Below, one piece after another: positions 1 to 12,389 of a stretch of DNA of 64,000 nt. The DNA is taken from the NCBI GenBank assembly GCA_026419785.1, contig JAODTK010001432.1, positions 310,001 to 374,000 of the forward strand. Direction: 5' to 3'. The notes under the pieces were generated by a model that saw only the letters and a program-made list of their open reading frames with translations, ran no database searches and was not told the origin of the DNA. Source of the stretch: Sclerodactyla briareus (taxonomy: Eukaryota > Echinodermata > Holothuroidea > Dendrochirotida > Sclerodactylidae). Numbering within the stretch: the first letter of the stretch is position 1; each line of letters starts with the position of its first letter. The translations under genes and the position numbers were made by a program.

Positions 1-1379
1 TGTTAGGATTCAGAGAGGAGGTAGGTAATACTTCTGGAAGTAAATTAATAGTTCTTTCAAATATTCAGTCAAAACAGATTAAAATTATTCAGGATGGATA
101 GTGAATTGGATAATTCCACGGATATTATGGGCGAGACAACGGCCCTCGAGGCGAGCGTTACTGTGAAAATTGGTTGCCAAATCCGGACACCTGGGACAAT
201 TTTCCCACTGTTATAGCGCCCACGCTACATGCCTCTTCACATGTATTCCCCTGCTATTCAGTCATTTTCAAGCCACGGAAGGGGGAATCCGTGGTTCCTC
301 GTAACAAAACATTAAACTGAACTGGGCACATAAGCTGATTCTTCTCAGTAAATGTTTGTGAGGGCTGTTACGACGTACCCAAGATAATGTAATCGCACTC
401 CGTCCAGCGTTTGCTGTGAGATTCAAGCGTGGATACATTCTCAGCTGCGCACGATGTTCCCCCAAAATTAATTAGTATTCGTCATTGTTTGTTGCGTGGA
501 CGACCACGCTTAATATAGGCCTATTACTATTGAGATTAACCGAAAAAGAAATATTTTGCCTACGTAAAGTGCGTCGCAGGAGCTTCCACTGGGGGCACCA
601 GAGGGGCAATACATTCTTCAGGTGGGCACAGACTACTATCTAAGCGGAGGCGCCACAATAGGCTGGCGCGGGGCGCTGTACAAGAAAATGTTTGTTTGCG
701 CAAGCCACCCACCCCCGTGACGGAAATGACCCCTCCCGGACATTTCAGGCTGCATGTACCAAATTCTAAACCTGGGTGTTTTTATGATACAAATTAGTAA
801 TCGGTGGAAAATTGGAATTATTTTGTCATTACCTGTTTTCAACTGGCTTTTCAACCAGAATATTCAACAATTAGCGCTCCATATGACTGTTCAACACGTG
901 CGCGCGAAGCGCTCAAATTTTCTCAGTCTTTCCTGGCACATCTGGAAAAACAGAATCCACAAAAAATTGAGACATTTTGGCTAGCTTTAGCTCTATGACG
1001 TTTATGCCCGAGAGAGCAGGGGGAAGTTCGAGTGGTTACTGGAGCAATGAACGTTGAAAAAATCCACGCAGTCCGAGACTGGAGGGTTTAGTAATCAATG
1101 AGGCTGGATTGTAGTTTCAAGGCCACTGAGAAGGTGCTTGTTATAATTTCACATCACAGAGATGTTAACTGGGGGCCAATGAGGCAGAAAATTTTCGTAG
1201 AGTTTGACGAGATGACCGGAGAGCAACGGACGCGAAACCTTGTCACCAATAGTACACACGCGGGAGCACGAAACGAAAACGGTTCAATTTTCAGTGCATT
1301 CGCGGGCGAATTGGCACAGTTACTGCCTTCCTTGTGATTTTTTTCTCGCCAATCTATGTCAACTGGTTTTCGAATATAT
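1..1379. other. Unassigned sequence, no gene recognised
   Basis: No open frame here resembles a known protein. The stretch around 640-700 (TCTAAGCGGAGGCGCCAC, then a GGCGCGGGGCGC segment) and the GTGCGCGCGAAGCGCTC motif near 899-916 resemble parts of the dispersed repeat better preserved at 7.5-8.0 kb and 47.0-47.6 kb, so part of this stretch is probably an old copy. A palindromic TATAGGCCTATT lies near 516-527. Confidence 0.4.
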
Positions 1380-1446
1380 TAGTAGTTAGTAGTAGGAGAG
1401 TAGTAGTAGTTAGTAGTAGAGTAGAAAGGTAGTAGTAGTAGTACAA
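1379..1446. repeat. (TAG)n microsatellite, imperfect
   Basis: Runs of AGTAGTAGT are broken by AGTTAGTAG and GAGTAG interruptions. It is followed 45 bp later by a second simple repeat, so the two form a low-complexity cluster. Confidence 0.85.
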
Positions 1447-1486
1447 ACTCTTTCCTTGAACTGACTCCATTGGACAACATCGGATT

Positions 1487-1566
1487 GATGGAAGGATGGA
1501 TGGATGGTTGGAGGGATAGATGGAGAATGGATGGACGGATGGATGGATGACGTATGGAGGATGGAG
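1487..1566. repeat. (GGAT)n microsatellite, imperfect
   Basis: Repeats of GGATGGATGGAT with single-base interruptions. Open frames on the opposite strand here are Ser/Pro/His/Ile-rich translations of the repeat and are not genes. An A-run follows at 1580-1593. Confidence 0.85.
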
Positions 1567-2041
1567 GCGGGAAAGACCTGGAAAAAAAAAAAAAATGGAA
1601 AATCAATGGCGACCGACAGTTCCAATATGGACTTGTGTATCAAACGATATAAAACTGAATGAGTAAAAGGAAATGTAGGAATAACATGAATTTACAATTA
1701 GGCGGATGAAATGATAAAAGAATGTGGCTAGCGTGCGGCAGTAGCGTTACAAACATAGCCTCCGAGATATGGAGCAATGTGCGTATAACAAACCGTGCGA
1801 GAGCCATCGTTTGAAGATTTTGTCATACGTAGACACAAGTTTCGAGTGTGGCAGGAGAGGAGACAGGCAAAAACACAACGTTCTGCTGACTTTAACGGAC
1901 GTTTCTGAGCCATATGATGCCAAACAAGCAATGGAAGTTAAGGTGAACAAGGAGCTCCAAGGAATTTTCCATCCTCTCACCCACCATTCATCGTAGAAGT
2001 TATTATGTAGAGTTAGGATCGAGAGCCAACCTTAACCAATT

Positions 2042-2049
2042 ATTATATA

Positions 2050-2081
<32 letters not shown>

Positions 2082-2155
2082 TATTATTATAGTAGTAGTA
2101 GTAGTAGTAGTAGTAGCAGTAAGTAGTAGTAGTGGTAGTAGTAGTTGAGTAGTAT
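2042..2155. repeat. Compound (ATT)n-(AGT)n microsatellite
   Basis: An ATT tract (about 2044-2090) passes directly into an AGT tract (about 2091-2155). Such arrays commonly sit next to LINE 3' ends; here a LINE fragment begins about 330 bp downstream. Confidence 0.9.
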
Positions 2156-2479
2156 TCAAAGCAAAAGGGCTGAAGGGGAAGCACCAGACAAATGTTCATC
2201 TCTCCAACCAGAATTATTCTCTATACAGCTCATTGATAAGAGAGGACAATAGTGACTGAAGAGGGAGAGAAGAAGAAACGAAGGAGGGTCTCGTGAATTA
2301 CGCCCTTCCGACCCATATACGAGGAGAGTATTAAAAGAGCAGAATACCGGCTCAGACTAACGGGTCTGCGCCGGGGGTAACAATGTATGCGCCAGTCGTC
2401 GTGCCCTCAGGACGACCTGGCGAAAAGTGGGATACTGGGGAAGTAGAGTAAGTAATAGTAACAATAAATAACAACAAGG

Positions 2480-3240
2480 AGTGTAAATAACAACAAGGGG
2501 AAAATGGGAGAAACCAGAGAATGCAGAGGTGATCAGGTGCTACTTCCTAAGTGAATGAAAAAAAAACGTGGGTACAGAAAGCGTATGCACACTCTCGGCC
2601 AACAACCTTGAACAACGCAACCCAATAGCGCCAATAACCGATCAGCGACTGGCAAATCAAATAAGGGCAAACAGGGGGGGATTCTAACTGAATGAAGTCG
2701 AAATTGATAACATCCGGAGACGAAACTCTGGTGAACCGTCGGGGGTTCTGGATGCCAAAAGAAGGACCCCAACGGGAGTACATAGCCCGACACAATAAAG
2801 CACAGCCGCATTAAAACTTGGCAAACCAAAACAGTAGAAGAGCAGCAGCAGCTTGCATTGCATCACCCTAGACAGTATAGAAGCAGTCAGTCAGATCCTG
2901 TAACGACTTTGAGCTGCGGACGGACAGACAATTACGCGAGAGTTCCAGATCTCGTGGTTTTGAAAATACGTGAGAGACAGCCGCACAAGACACATAGATG
3001 TCGCAATACCGACAAATCAACAACACCAGAAAGCAGAGAGAAGGGAAGAAAGACAAGATCGCAAATACCAGGACCTGAGGCTGGAGATACAGAGACTCTG
3101 TATATGTCGAGCCGAAGATCATCCAAATGGTAGTTAGGACGCTGGGGGATATTGGACCAAACCCAGAAGGGCACCTACGGAAGATCACTGGAAGCCAGAA
3201 CAAACTGGTAACTTGTCCAGGCAACATACCACCAGCCATC
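2480..3240 (+). mobile_element. Internally deleted non-LTR retrotransposon ORF, N-terminal and C-terminal domains joined
   Basis: A decayed polymerase ORF read in several frames. KKRGYRKRMHTL (2561-2596) and NEVEIDNIRRRNSGE (2691-2735) match the N-terminal domain (YRxRM, then 'E-x-EI-x-x-I') seen in a family of invertebrate RT-containing ORFs. Immediately downstream come EYIARHNKA (2776-2802), KYQDLRLEIQRLC (3063-3101) and KIIQMVVRTLGDIGPNPEG (about 3115-3171). In intact relatives these lie after the reverse transcriptase, where the usual pattern is 'KYKDLEIEI...VPVVVGALG'. The several hundred codons in between, including the whole RT, are missing. Several frameshifts and stops show it is dead. 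Domain identification is from remembered family motifs, without alignment; the precise LINE clade is not assigned. Confidence 0.6.
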
Positions 3241-4773
3241 CTTGGCCCGCCGCAATCCCCGCATCATCCGCCATGACTTTTCCACACCCTGAACTTTTTC
3301 CAGATTTCCGACTTGCCTGCCTCTTGTCTACATTCCCCGCATTATATTACGTTGCGATTTCTTAGATCAGTGCTGATAATTAAGCCAACTGAGTTTCTAT
3401 GCCAATTAGGTCCTAGCTATCCGGTGGATCCTCGAACTGAGAAGATGAAGACTTAGACATAGATTACTAGAAATCGTGGAACATGTTCAAAGGATTTGCA
3501 GTAATGTTTACAAAATAGGACAGATGTAACATGATCTGAATATGTGAGGCCTAGTTAGGAACGTCTAATTCGATACGAAGCAGATGACCGCGGCTCTCTG
3601 TAGGGCTTGGCGCGTATTTTACAACCGTCATAAGGGGTCCGTGGGGGGGGAAAATACCACTATATAGCCTTTCGGAATTAGGAATTCGGGGTTTGAGAAT
3701 TTCCCCGACCTCCGGCGATGACCAGACGATGGCGGGAGTTTAGCGAACATAACGAACTGATCGTTAAAATAAGTTTCAGTCACTGACGACCAGACAGCTC
3801 TCCAGAGTGCAATATTACATCATTGAATTGCAAGTTTGCCTCGTAAATCAATGTTATACTTTTAGGGACAGAAACCTAGCGCGATTGTCAAATACTGCCC
3901 CACTAATTATTGCTGACAATTTCCAGTCTCGTACAATCATATATTGTTGAAAAATGAAACTATAGCTGGGGGATAGCTAATCCCATCTGATATTGTTTTG
4001 TTATGAGTTGCGGCCATAGCTCCATCCAGAAGTGCGGGTCAAGGAGGAGATACATACAGGATCGTTATTTCGGTTAACTGCGTTTCCGGGGTTCACGGGC
4101 AGATGGTGGGGTGGGTGTTGTGTCAACCGCCTGCCTAGGTGGACTTCGGACTATCAGAAACTCATGGGATAGGGTGTGAACGTAATCGCGATTGCTAATT
4201 TACTCAGTGGGAGCATGTGGCCTAATTGGTCAAGGGTCGAAGCTTGTTAACCAAAAGGTACTTTATCACCTTTGCTTCTCTCAGGTGTAAAAATGGAGAC
4301 CGAGAGGTATCAGAACCCAAAGGCTGGCGCTGATATAGCTGCCGAGATATACTCTCCGGGATTGTTGAAGGGCGTGACTCGTTCTATGATCGATATCGGA
4401 AGCGCTCCGAGCATTTCGGTGATAAAGCGCTATATGATAATTTGACATTATCATTAATTCGCAATTTTACTCCTACTGGTTTCGAGCGGGACCGTATTCT
4501 ACTTGCCTAGATAGTGTGTTATGAGAGCCATCGATTTGGACTAGACGCCGTGGTACCGAAAAGTACTTGACCCCCCTTAGGCTTGGTCGTAGACCTTAGG
4601 AAGGTACAATTTACGATACAAGTTCGAGAGGGAATGATTGTCGTCTTGTACGACGGCGCCGACGTTAAACTACAGACTTTACCGATGGAAAATCGTTTCC
4701 ATTCGATCGACATCCACACGATATAGGCCTATCGTAAGAATGGCATGTCAATGTGAAAAATTATTCGGATTAC
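3241..4773. other. Unassigned sequence, no gene recognised
   Basis: No recognisable coding, RNA or repeat structure was seen apart from a short G-run near 3643-3650. Open frames are short and unlike known proteins. Confidence 0.4.
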
Positions 4774-4781
4774 GTGAGGTG

Positions 4782-5056
4782 CTCTGCAGTGGCGTACCCA
4801 CGGTAAGAGGGGGGGGGGGGTCAGAACCCCCAGGACCCAAGTGATCGACATTTTTTTTAACACAAACACTTATTTTTCGAGTTCAGAGAGGTTTTTGCAG
4901 CTTTATTCAGCAAATATAGGCGCAGAATGTGTATAGGGGCCCCATAAAGTGACTATTTGCCAATAGGGAGGCGAGGCCATCAATGATTACCCTAGCACTT
5001 CCCGGGTTCCGACCTGAACCCCTTCCCCCCAGGAAAATCTATCGGGGACGCGCCTG
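4782..5056. mobile_element. hAT-like MITE with 8-bp target site duplication
   Basis: GTGAGGTG occurs at 4774-4781 and again exactly at 5057-5064, consistent with the 8-bp duplication typical of hAT transposons. The left end carries CAGTGGCGTACCC (from 4787). The right end, read in reverse complement, carries CAGGCGCGTCCCC. A poly-G run sits just inside the left end and a poly-C run just inside the right end, extending the inverted symmetry. At about 275 bp with no coding capacity it is a non-autonomous element. Five bases (CTCTG) lie between the left duplication and the CAGTGG terminus, which is not ideal for hAT. Confidence 0.6.
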
Positions 5057-5064
5057 GTGAGGTG

Positions 5065-7479
5065 GTTCGTGTGACAAGTTGGGGCGGTCTGCATCATTCG
5101 CTCCAGTGGTACTAGACGATTGGTTTATTTGAAGTGAAACAGCAGAATGGTACTGAATTTCACAACAGGGAATCCGGAGTTGCACGATATCATCGGCAAT
5201 TCGGCATCACTGAACATTCAGTCATACATCTCCAACATCATGCATAACGAAAAAACCCCCGCACCGATTTATTCGATTCAAAGAACGGCAAGATCGGTAG
5301 GAGAAGCAATCTAGTGAACGTTTCGCGAGGAAAATTGCAATAGGCTTAGGTCTTATTTGAGATTTGAACCACAAACTTTGACACATTCAGCACAGCTCGG
5401 CGCACTCGCGTCCTACACTTGCACAAACAATCAGGCCTCGAATCCTCAGTGTTTGTCACCCCGGTTTTTTCCGACTTTGCATATCATTTTTAATGATATC
5501 GTTTAGCCCTTCCTGAATCTAAATTCTTTCTTATCACACGGTTGCTCCTTCGAGTTTGCCCACGGGGACCCCGTGTGTCAGCGTCCCGAGCCGAAACAAA
5601 TTGAGGTCTTCATGGAAGGACGAGGATCACCTGTTCTATTGCCAGCCAAGTGATAGGGTAATCCAAAGCAGCAGGAGGCTTAGTCCGGTGCCATCAATAC
5701 TAACCGCCATCGCTTATCTTTCTTTAGCACGGCAATATATATATGTGCGTTTTGATGTTCAACCGTTAATAATGTCATATCTGTAAATGCCAATGAATTG
5801 TTTAAGGACAACGCATGTAGATAAACAGAGGCATTGGGAGGAATGGAAAAGACTGTAGTGTCAGCCCAAAACCCCATTCAAATACGATGTTTCTAAGTGG
5901 AGTAGTTACTGAATTTCCAAAGTTTGGGCCATTGAGCGGAGAATTGGGAGAATCCCAATTGCGCAATAATGCACACTTGGACTATCCGGGAAGTTATGTC
6001 ATTAATTTTATTGTTTCATTTTGTTGATTAATACATTTGAAGAAGTTATGCTGTCTCTCTCTTCTCACCAAAGTACCCGCAACACCTACAAACCCATACA
6101 GCTTCCTCCCATGGGGGGGTGATAAATGCTCTTCGAAGTGAAGATTAATGTTTTAATTTCAGTAGAAGACAAATAATGTTTGCAGGGTTGTGCAAGTTGA
6201 CATTTTATTATTGCAGGATGGGATTTGCATTCAATCGTGCGCACAACCACATGGGCACAAAACACAAATTCAAATGACTATAACTCCGAGATCGGAAGAG
6301 CCTATGAAAAAAACTTTTTTTCCGGTTTGGACTGAGCATTCTGTAGAAATCATCCTGCAGTAGTCCTTTAATGTTCATGTTATAACCTTCTACTGCAGAC
6401 GTGTAATTTCCTTGCCAGAAGATTAATAAAGTATATCTATTTATCTGTATGGCGTCTGTAGGTCAAAAAGTGCAGCCCGATGGCTGGAAATAACACTGGC
6501 TGGCAATGGTGGGGCACCGTGCAGAATCTCGTGAGGGTCGGATATATAGAGCGAACGGTTATCGGGAATTAACGGCTCGACACAAGACTAGTATAAAAAT
6601 GCCCAAGTTCTCTCGCGGTCACCATTGCTGTAGTCTTGTGTAAGACGTTTTTGACAACCCTGTCGGACATGCGATTTCCTGTGTGCAGAGCGAGGTTGTC
6701 GATCAAAGTGCATATAATTTTTTTGGCAGACAGATAAGGTAACATTCAATCGAACGAGTAAGGAATAAAATTTATTAGCCGTCTTAGCACAAGACTACCA
6801 TTGTTGAGGTATAATTATTCCCACTTTGGTGTTGTTTTTGGTGTTTTTTTCTGTTGCCACGTTGTTTCAATGGCCCACGAAATAAGAGTACGCCTCAAGA
6901 GCGTTACCAAGGAATAAATATGCCATGGACTGGCTTGTTCTCAGCCTATCTTTTTGTGTCACTTTTTTTCGCAGCGTTCTCTCCTTTGTTAGTTTCTTAT
7001 CATACTCTTGGGCGGCCACTAGCCGCGTCGTCACAGAAAGCCGACCGAGAAACCATCGTGTCGATATACACACAATGGTTAACCAGTCTAATTGAACATT
7101 TTTCTTTCATGCAAGTTGAACCTGTGCAGCATGCTCTGATACAAGCAAACTAGACGCGAGCTCCCTTGTTAGTGGGCCCCATGGGTGAAAGACTACACAA
7201 CCAAGCCAAACCAGCCCTCCGATAGCTTACACACGCGATCGAGCCAAAATAATCTGGCATGAATGAATTCCTACCAGGGCTATGACCTTTCTGGGAAGCC
7301 CGAACGAGCGAAGACAGACATATTAAGCAACAATACAACTTTGAGAGCACTGGAAAGACGAAAAGCTTACGTTACAATTAATGGAATTTTACCCCGCACC
7401 TGTTACTGCCCGTTTTGCCAACGGCACAGACTATTATGTATATACCCCCATACGGAGTCCATGTCATCTAGGCAGTACT
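5065..7479. other. Unassigned sequence, no gene recognised
   Basis: AT-rich DNA without recognised features. A 99-codon open frame at 6854-7153 is the longest but has no familiar motif and no splice or promoter context, so it was not called. Confidence 0.4.
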
Positions 7480-8010
7480 GGGTCATTGGTTTCGATCCGT
7501 TTTTGAAAGTTGGGTGGACACTCGAATCAAATGAACCATCTTAGCGGAGCGTCACCATTGGTTGGCGCGAATCGTACAAAGAATATTTTAGCTTCTTCAT
7601 ATACCCTCCAAATCGCCGGAAACGGCAATTGTCAGGCTCAATAGCACACACCTACATGTGTGATTTGAGTAAATACAGACAAAAAAGTTGTCATTGTGCA
7701 TACGAAGATGATTTACCGCATATCACACATGGTATTTTTTTATTACCTTTTCTACTCTGGCTTCATTTGCGTGGGATCCAGGGGATTGCCCAACGGTCCC
7801 TGGTGGGATCGAGGGGAAAGCCATAGGCGTACGGACCATTCCAATGGGGGGAGCAGCGAATTTTCGCCCGAATTTCCAGCTCAGACAAATGGGGGGGGGG
7901 GGGCAGTCTGCCCCAAGGCTTATGAAATTATTCATACATCGCATATGCACAAACGGCCGTGGTAGCGAAAACGCCATTGAAAATTTAGGTCTTTTGGCCA
8001 TTCGATTTAA
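7480..8010 (+). repeat. Dispersed G-rich repeat, copy 1
   Basis: Aligns by eye, over most of its length, with the reverse complement of 47000-47590. Shared blocks include ATCTTAGCGGAG (7540s), CGCCGGAAACG (7614 on), CTACATGTGTGATTTGAGT (7652 on), CTACTCTGGCT, CATAGGCGTACG (7823 on), and the poly-G followed by CAGTCTGCC (7891-7912). This copy lacks part of the segment between CATAGGCGTACG and the poly-G run that copy 2 retains. No coding capacity. The poly-G run and short length suggest a non-autonomous DNA transposon, but clear terminal repeats were not located. Confidence 0.6.
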
Positions 8011-8159
8011 AATCCGAGCACTCGGTATGAAACATGGTAATCTTCGACTTCGGCCCTAGTGAGGTCCAGAGCTTCATCTGGGGTCCGCACCTGGAATAAG
8101 TGGACTTAAAGACAATTTCCAACGCGATTATTTTTCGGTTAGACATAAATGTCTTTCCA

Positions 8160-9240
8160 CTCTCATCAGATCAAATGAAATTCTTTCCTTTTTTGCAGTG
8201 ATACTAGCATTCTGTTTAAATCGGATACTCCTTCATATACTGCCGATATTATCAGCCAGAAGTCAAGAAAGTGTCTCGACTGGTTCAAAGCCAATAGGCT
8301 GTCATTGAAACGAGTAAAACACTTTCGTCTTTTTCCTTCCTTTCGCAGTCCGCACAACCCTACATGAAAATTTATACTGATGGAACAGATATTTCGCAGA
8401 TGAGATCAGTAACTTTCTTCGGACCTCTGTATGATTCACAATTCTGAACTGGAAAATTCCACATAAATGCATCTGTAACCAAAAGGTAGCTAGAACCTTG
8501 TATTTTATATAAACTTAATAGTCCCTCAGAATGTTCTCCTTACACTGTACCAATGCTCTTGATTTATTCCCAGTTATCGTATTGATACAATATTCTCTAG
8601 GGGCAATCGCTCACTCCACTCATATTGATAGAATTCATGTTTACGAAGAAGCGTTCGTATTATCACTGGAGCGGGGTTTTATGATAATACTTCTGTCCTA
8701 TTTAATCAACTGAAAATTCTCAGAATTAATCGAATTTACGACTTACGCTTGGTATTTCATGTTTAAATGGTTTATTCCAGATTCCTTGTATTTCCGTTCG
8801 TTGTTCAGGTTACATATCCCATTATTCGACCAGAGGTGCTAACCACATTGAAATACCACAGCCAAACAGTAGTAACTTCCAAAGGTCTATAGGTTCTGTG
8901 GAGCGCAAAGTTGGAAATGGCCGATGCATTACCACTAAAGGAGAAACGTCAATACCCAGCTTTATAAAAGCAGATTAAACTACATCTATTTCTGGTCTGA
9001 GCATCCATTGTCAGCATTTTTTACTGAGGTTACTGGCGTATGCGTGTTATTGTAGTTCATAGTAATAAGGGGAGGGGGATTGTTTCTTAGTATGTTTACA
9101 TCTTATTTACTGGCATTATTATAGGGGGTCTACTGTACAAGCTTTTGCTGTTATAGACCTCCTCCACTAACAATCACTATATTGTATATGTATGGCTGTG
9201 ATATTTTGTGGAAATAATGAACTGAAAACTGAACTGAATG
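8160..9240 (+). mobile_element. Decayed LINE: reverse transcriptase C-terminal half plus 3' tail
   Basis: SDTSILFKSD (8197-8226) corresponds to the FADDT(S/A) catalytic box with the first Asp lost. It is followed by KCLDWFKANRLSL (about 8269-8307), the usual 'W-x-x-x-N-x-L-x-(L/V)N' RT thumb-side motif, in the same frame. Further on, fragments reading LNSPSECSPYTVP and LLIYSQLSY (about 8516-8590) match the 'Y-x-S-L-I-x-P-x-L-x-Y' region of CR1/Jockey-type RTs. A WSAKLE-like segment near 8900 corresponds to the terminal 'G-x-K-x-W-N-x-L-P' motif. The copy ends in a 3' UTR with GAACTGAAAACTGAACTGAATG (9217-9238), a short tail repeat typical of LINE termini. Frameshifts and stops throughout make it a pseudogene. 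Confidence 0.7.
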
Positions 9241-9989
9241 AATCGTTTTAGACGATCATCAAAGATGATTATCACTGTGATCCACCGCACACCCACTATA
9301 ATAAAATGACCGGGGACACGGTACACGTTCACAGTTCAGTAAATGGGGGCAGAACAACTTACCCAGACTGGAGAAGGTTAGTGGATTCATTGCAGTTTAT
9401 ATGCCACAACTTATATCAGGACTGATGCGGCGCGAAAATTCGGCCACAAATCCATAATTATATAAGAAACTTCTCATTTTTACTTTGCCCAATTTCTTCC
9501 ATTATTTTCTCGAATTTGGGTATTTTCGATTGTGTTTCCACTCTCAATTATCTGCAACCCGGGCCCGAAGCAGTCTCGGATATATGATGATTTGTCCTAA
9601 GTTGGTTCTGTACGTTGGTTCTGCATCCGTGATATTACTTGCCATTACTATATGGGCATAGATTGACAATATCACCTAACTTGGGGGGGAAAAAAATGAT
9701 GAAAATAAATGTTGCCAATAGCAAATACGGTGTATCTGCTAGAATTATTTCCAATCCAAGGCCGCAGTCTTTGTGGGGTCGTGACCGCCAATTTTTTTAG
9801 AAGTCCTCGTACTATGTGTTTTCACTCTTGACCACCGGGGACCCTCAACTTTCAGCCAGGAGAATTGCCCCTTGACTATACGCAAAGCCCCAAGGTGATG
9901 CCAGTTCAAGCTTGTTTGAGCAATTTGAAGTGAACAATTTGGTCCTCATGGCATTCGTAGGCGACTGCAGACTAATAAATTCGAAGGGA
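9241..9989. other. Unassigned sequence, no gene recognised
   Basis: No features beyond short homopolymers. It starts directly at the 3' end of the LINE copy and so contains the insertion flank. Confidence 0.4.
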
Positions 9990-10190
9990 AAAACGTGCTG
10001 ATAGCTGGCTAGGCGTACGGGCCCCCTTTTTTTTTTTTTGCAGAACATACTTTTGCCTAACAAACAAAGAGCAACCACGTGCGCGAAGCGCGCAAAAAAT
10101 TGAATGCTTTCGGGCATTATGATTGAAAAATTCCGGCCCGTAATGACAGACATTTTGGGCATAATGCCTTCACTTTTGCCTTTTGTCCAG
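9990..10190 (+). repeat. Dispersed G-rich repeat, partial copy 3
   Basis: CTAGGCGTACGG (about 10009) and the block GCGCGCAAAAAATTGAATG...TCGGGCATTATGATTGAAAAATTC parallel the reverse complement of 47090-47240 (CATAGGCGTACG, then GCGCCGCGG...TCGGGCATTTTATCGAAAATTC). The 5' half of the family seen in copy 1 is absent. No coding potential. Confidence 0.5.
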
Positions 10191-10670
10191 ATTTCCTCCG
10201 AATTATTGTCAATTTTTGCCCCGACCCCGAATTTTTAATCTCAGAATAACTTTGCGCTCTTCAAAGGGTTTAGCGCACAATTTTGTTAAGCAGTCACCGA
10301 GCACAGAACAAGTCTAATGCAGTTTGGATTTACAAATTAATGAATTGTGAACAAACTATGTAGCCTAGTTACTCTGTTTAGACTGGGGCGTAACTCAATT
10401 GATTATTGGGTGAAGTATTTTTCGCCTGAGAAATTAGTAAGTGGCCAGTGATTTCATGTTGCAGGAAAAAAGGAAACTTAGAATCCGTCACGAGGTATAG
10501 ATTTATGTTTCACTCTGTAGCAGCAGGTGACGAAGACATTTCTGACTAGGCGAGGCCTAACATTTATTAGGGCCTTGTGAGAGGGGGGCTCAGGCAGTCG
10601 GGTGTACCCTCCCCTCTTGAAAAGTTTTGGCTTTAGGTGCAAATTCATGCTCGAAGGCTTATTCCAGCGT

Positions 10671-12385
10671 GACGGACTGGACATTTGAAGCTACTTTTTT
10701 TATTTCAAAAGCCTGTTACAAACTATTTAAAGCGTGTATGAACAGTTTACATTGCTTGAAGCATAACAAATAACACATAAAATTTCAATTAGAAACAAAA
10801 AGAATGAGGATGTGTGATTCAGTGGCTTCATGCTTCCAATTTGAAATCAGGTGTGACGGACGGGACGAAAAAAAAAACACTCATTTTCTGAAAAAACATA
10901 TTTTTTACGAAAAGCTATCTGTTGTTGATTTCAATTGCTACAACAATTGTGCGAAATTACTCATTGGTATATGAACTATCCCAAAATAGAATCAAACTAG
11001 TAAAATGCTACCCTTGTAAAACAGGTATGTCAAAATTGTGACTGACGGACGGGACATTTTGACACTTTTTCATCCTAACCCAAATTAGAATTTTTAAACT
11101 ATTATGATTTCATTATGAGGTAGTAAAAATCAATGCATAATGAAGAATCAATGGCTCACTACCAAAAAACATCAAAGATTTTAACATCTTCTGATCAGTC
11201 CAATCGGAACATGGACTGACAGACGTGATGGCAGGACGTGACGACGGGACCCTTTCAGTTACGTTTTCATTTTTGTTATCTTTTGAAAAGTGCAAAAAGT
11301 AGAAAGTATGTCATTCGGCCCAAAGGTGAACCCATTGAAGCTGCCAAAACCAGAGAAATATTCTGAACACCATGAGCGGTAATAGCACCCAATTGGAGAC
11401 AATTCATTTTAAATGGGGGGGATTATTGAGGGAGTTTTTCCAAGGGAGAAATGTATGAAGTGTCACCAGAGAAGGTGGAGTAAAGTGATTCTAATACATT
11501 TTGTTACATTGTGATAGGACCTGAGAAAATTTATGACCTTTTTCTATCTGAAATCATCCCCCTTGATACCCACCCCCTTTAGGCTTGTGACTCTATACCT
11601 TCAAATTATGCTAACTCTGTCGATTTCCAGCTACAATTAGGTCAATTAGGAGCACATAAGCTTAAGCCTAACATATCAATGTGTGGACATGTTCCATTGG
11701 ATCTCCAATATCCTCTCCTTTGTACCAAACGAACCAGCACCTCTTCTGTTCAAATTGGTAGGCATTCACACTTTTTAGACATCATTGTACGTACATACAA
11801 TTATTGCCTATGGGTTAAGGACTATACGACCTCACCATACACCCCTTTATCCCATGTACCAACACTCAGATGTCTCTTATGGATAATAAGTTTGTTGTGT
11901 AACCGGGATGCTATGCTGGATTAGTGGTTGTGGGACAATACTTGGGGCGGGGTTAACTAGGATCTGCTGAAACACCTCCTGAACTGAAAAGATAGTGTGC
12001 GTTTTGGTATGTTCTGGGGTTTAGACTTTTTGACCCTGGTATGGGTCTCAAAACCTGTACTGAGGAGTACTTCAATTGACTACCAGGTAGAAACTGTCTG
12101 GTTTAATCTTGTTTTGTGATCTAAACCTGTATGATTCCATAAGAGAAGTGAACAGGAGACACTGAATATATTTGTGGCGGACGGACAAAATGTGCGGACG
12201 GGTACAATTGTGACGGACGGGAGAAGTTGTGTTGAAAGTAGTTCTTATCACGCAATATCAGCAACAATTTATTTTGCTTTCTGTAGTGGGTAGATCTATA
12301 GAAAATAGGAATTATGTCTTAGGGCCAAAAATATCCTTGAATGAGACAAAGACTTTTTTCATGTTTTTTTTTTGACGGACGGGAC
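10671..12385 (+). repeat. Region with dispersed direct motif GACGGACGGGAC
   Basis: The motif, exact or with one or two changes, occurs in the same orientation at 10671 (GACGGACTGGAC), 10855, 11044, about 11240 (GACGACGGGAC), 12212 (GACGGACGGGAG) and 12374. Degenerate neighbours (GCGGACGGAC, GCGGACGGG) lie at 12177-12202. The first four are spaced by about 184, 189 and 196 bp, although the intervening sequence does not look strongly repeated. Function unknown. It could be the eroded core of a tandem repeat or subterminal protein-binding repeats of a transposon. Confidence 0.6.
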
Positions 12386-12389
12386 ATTT

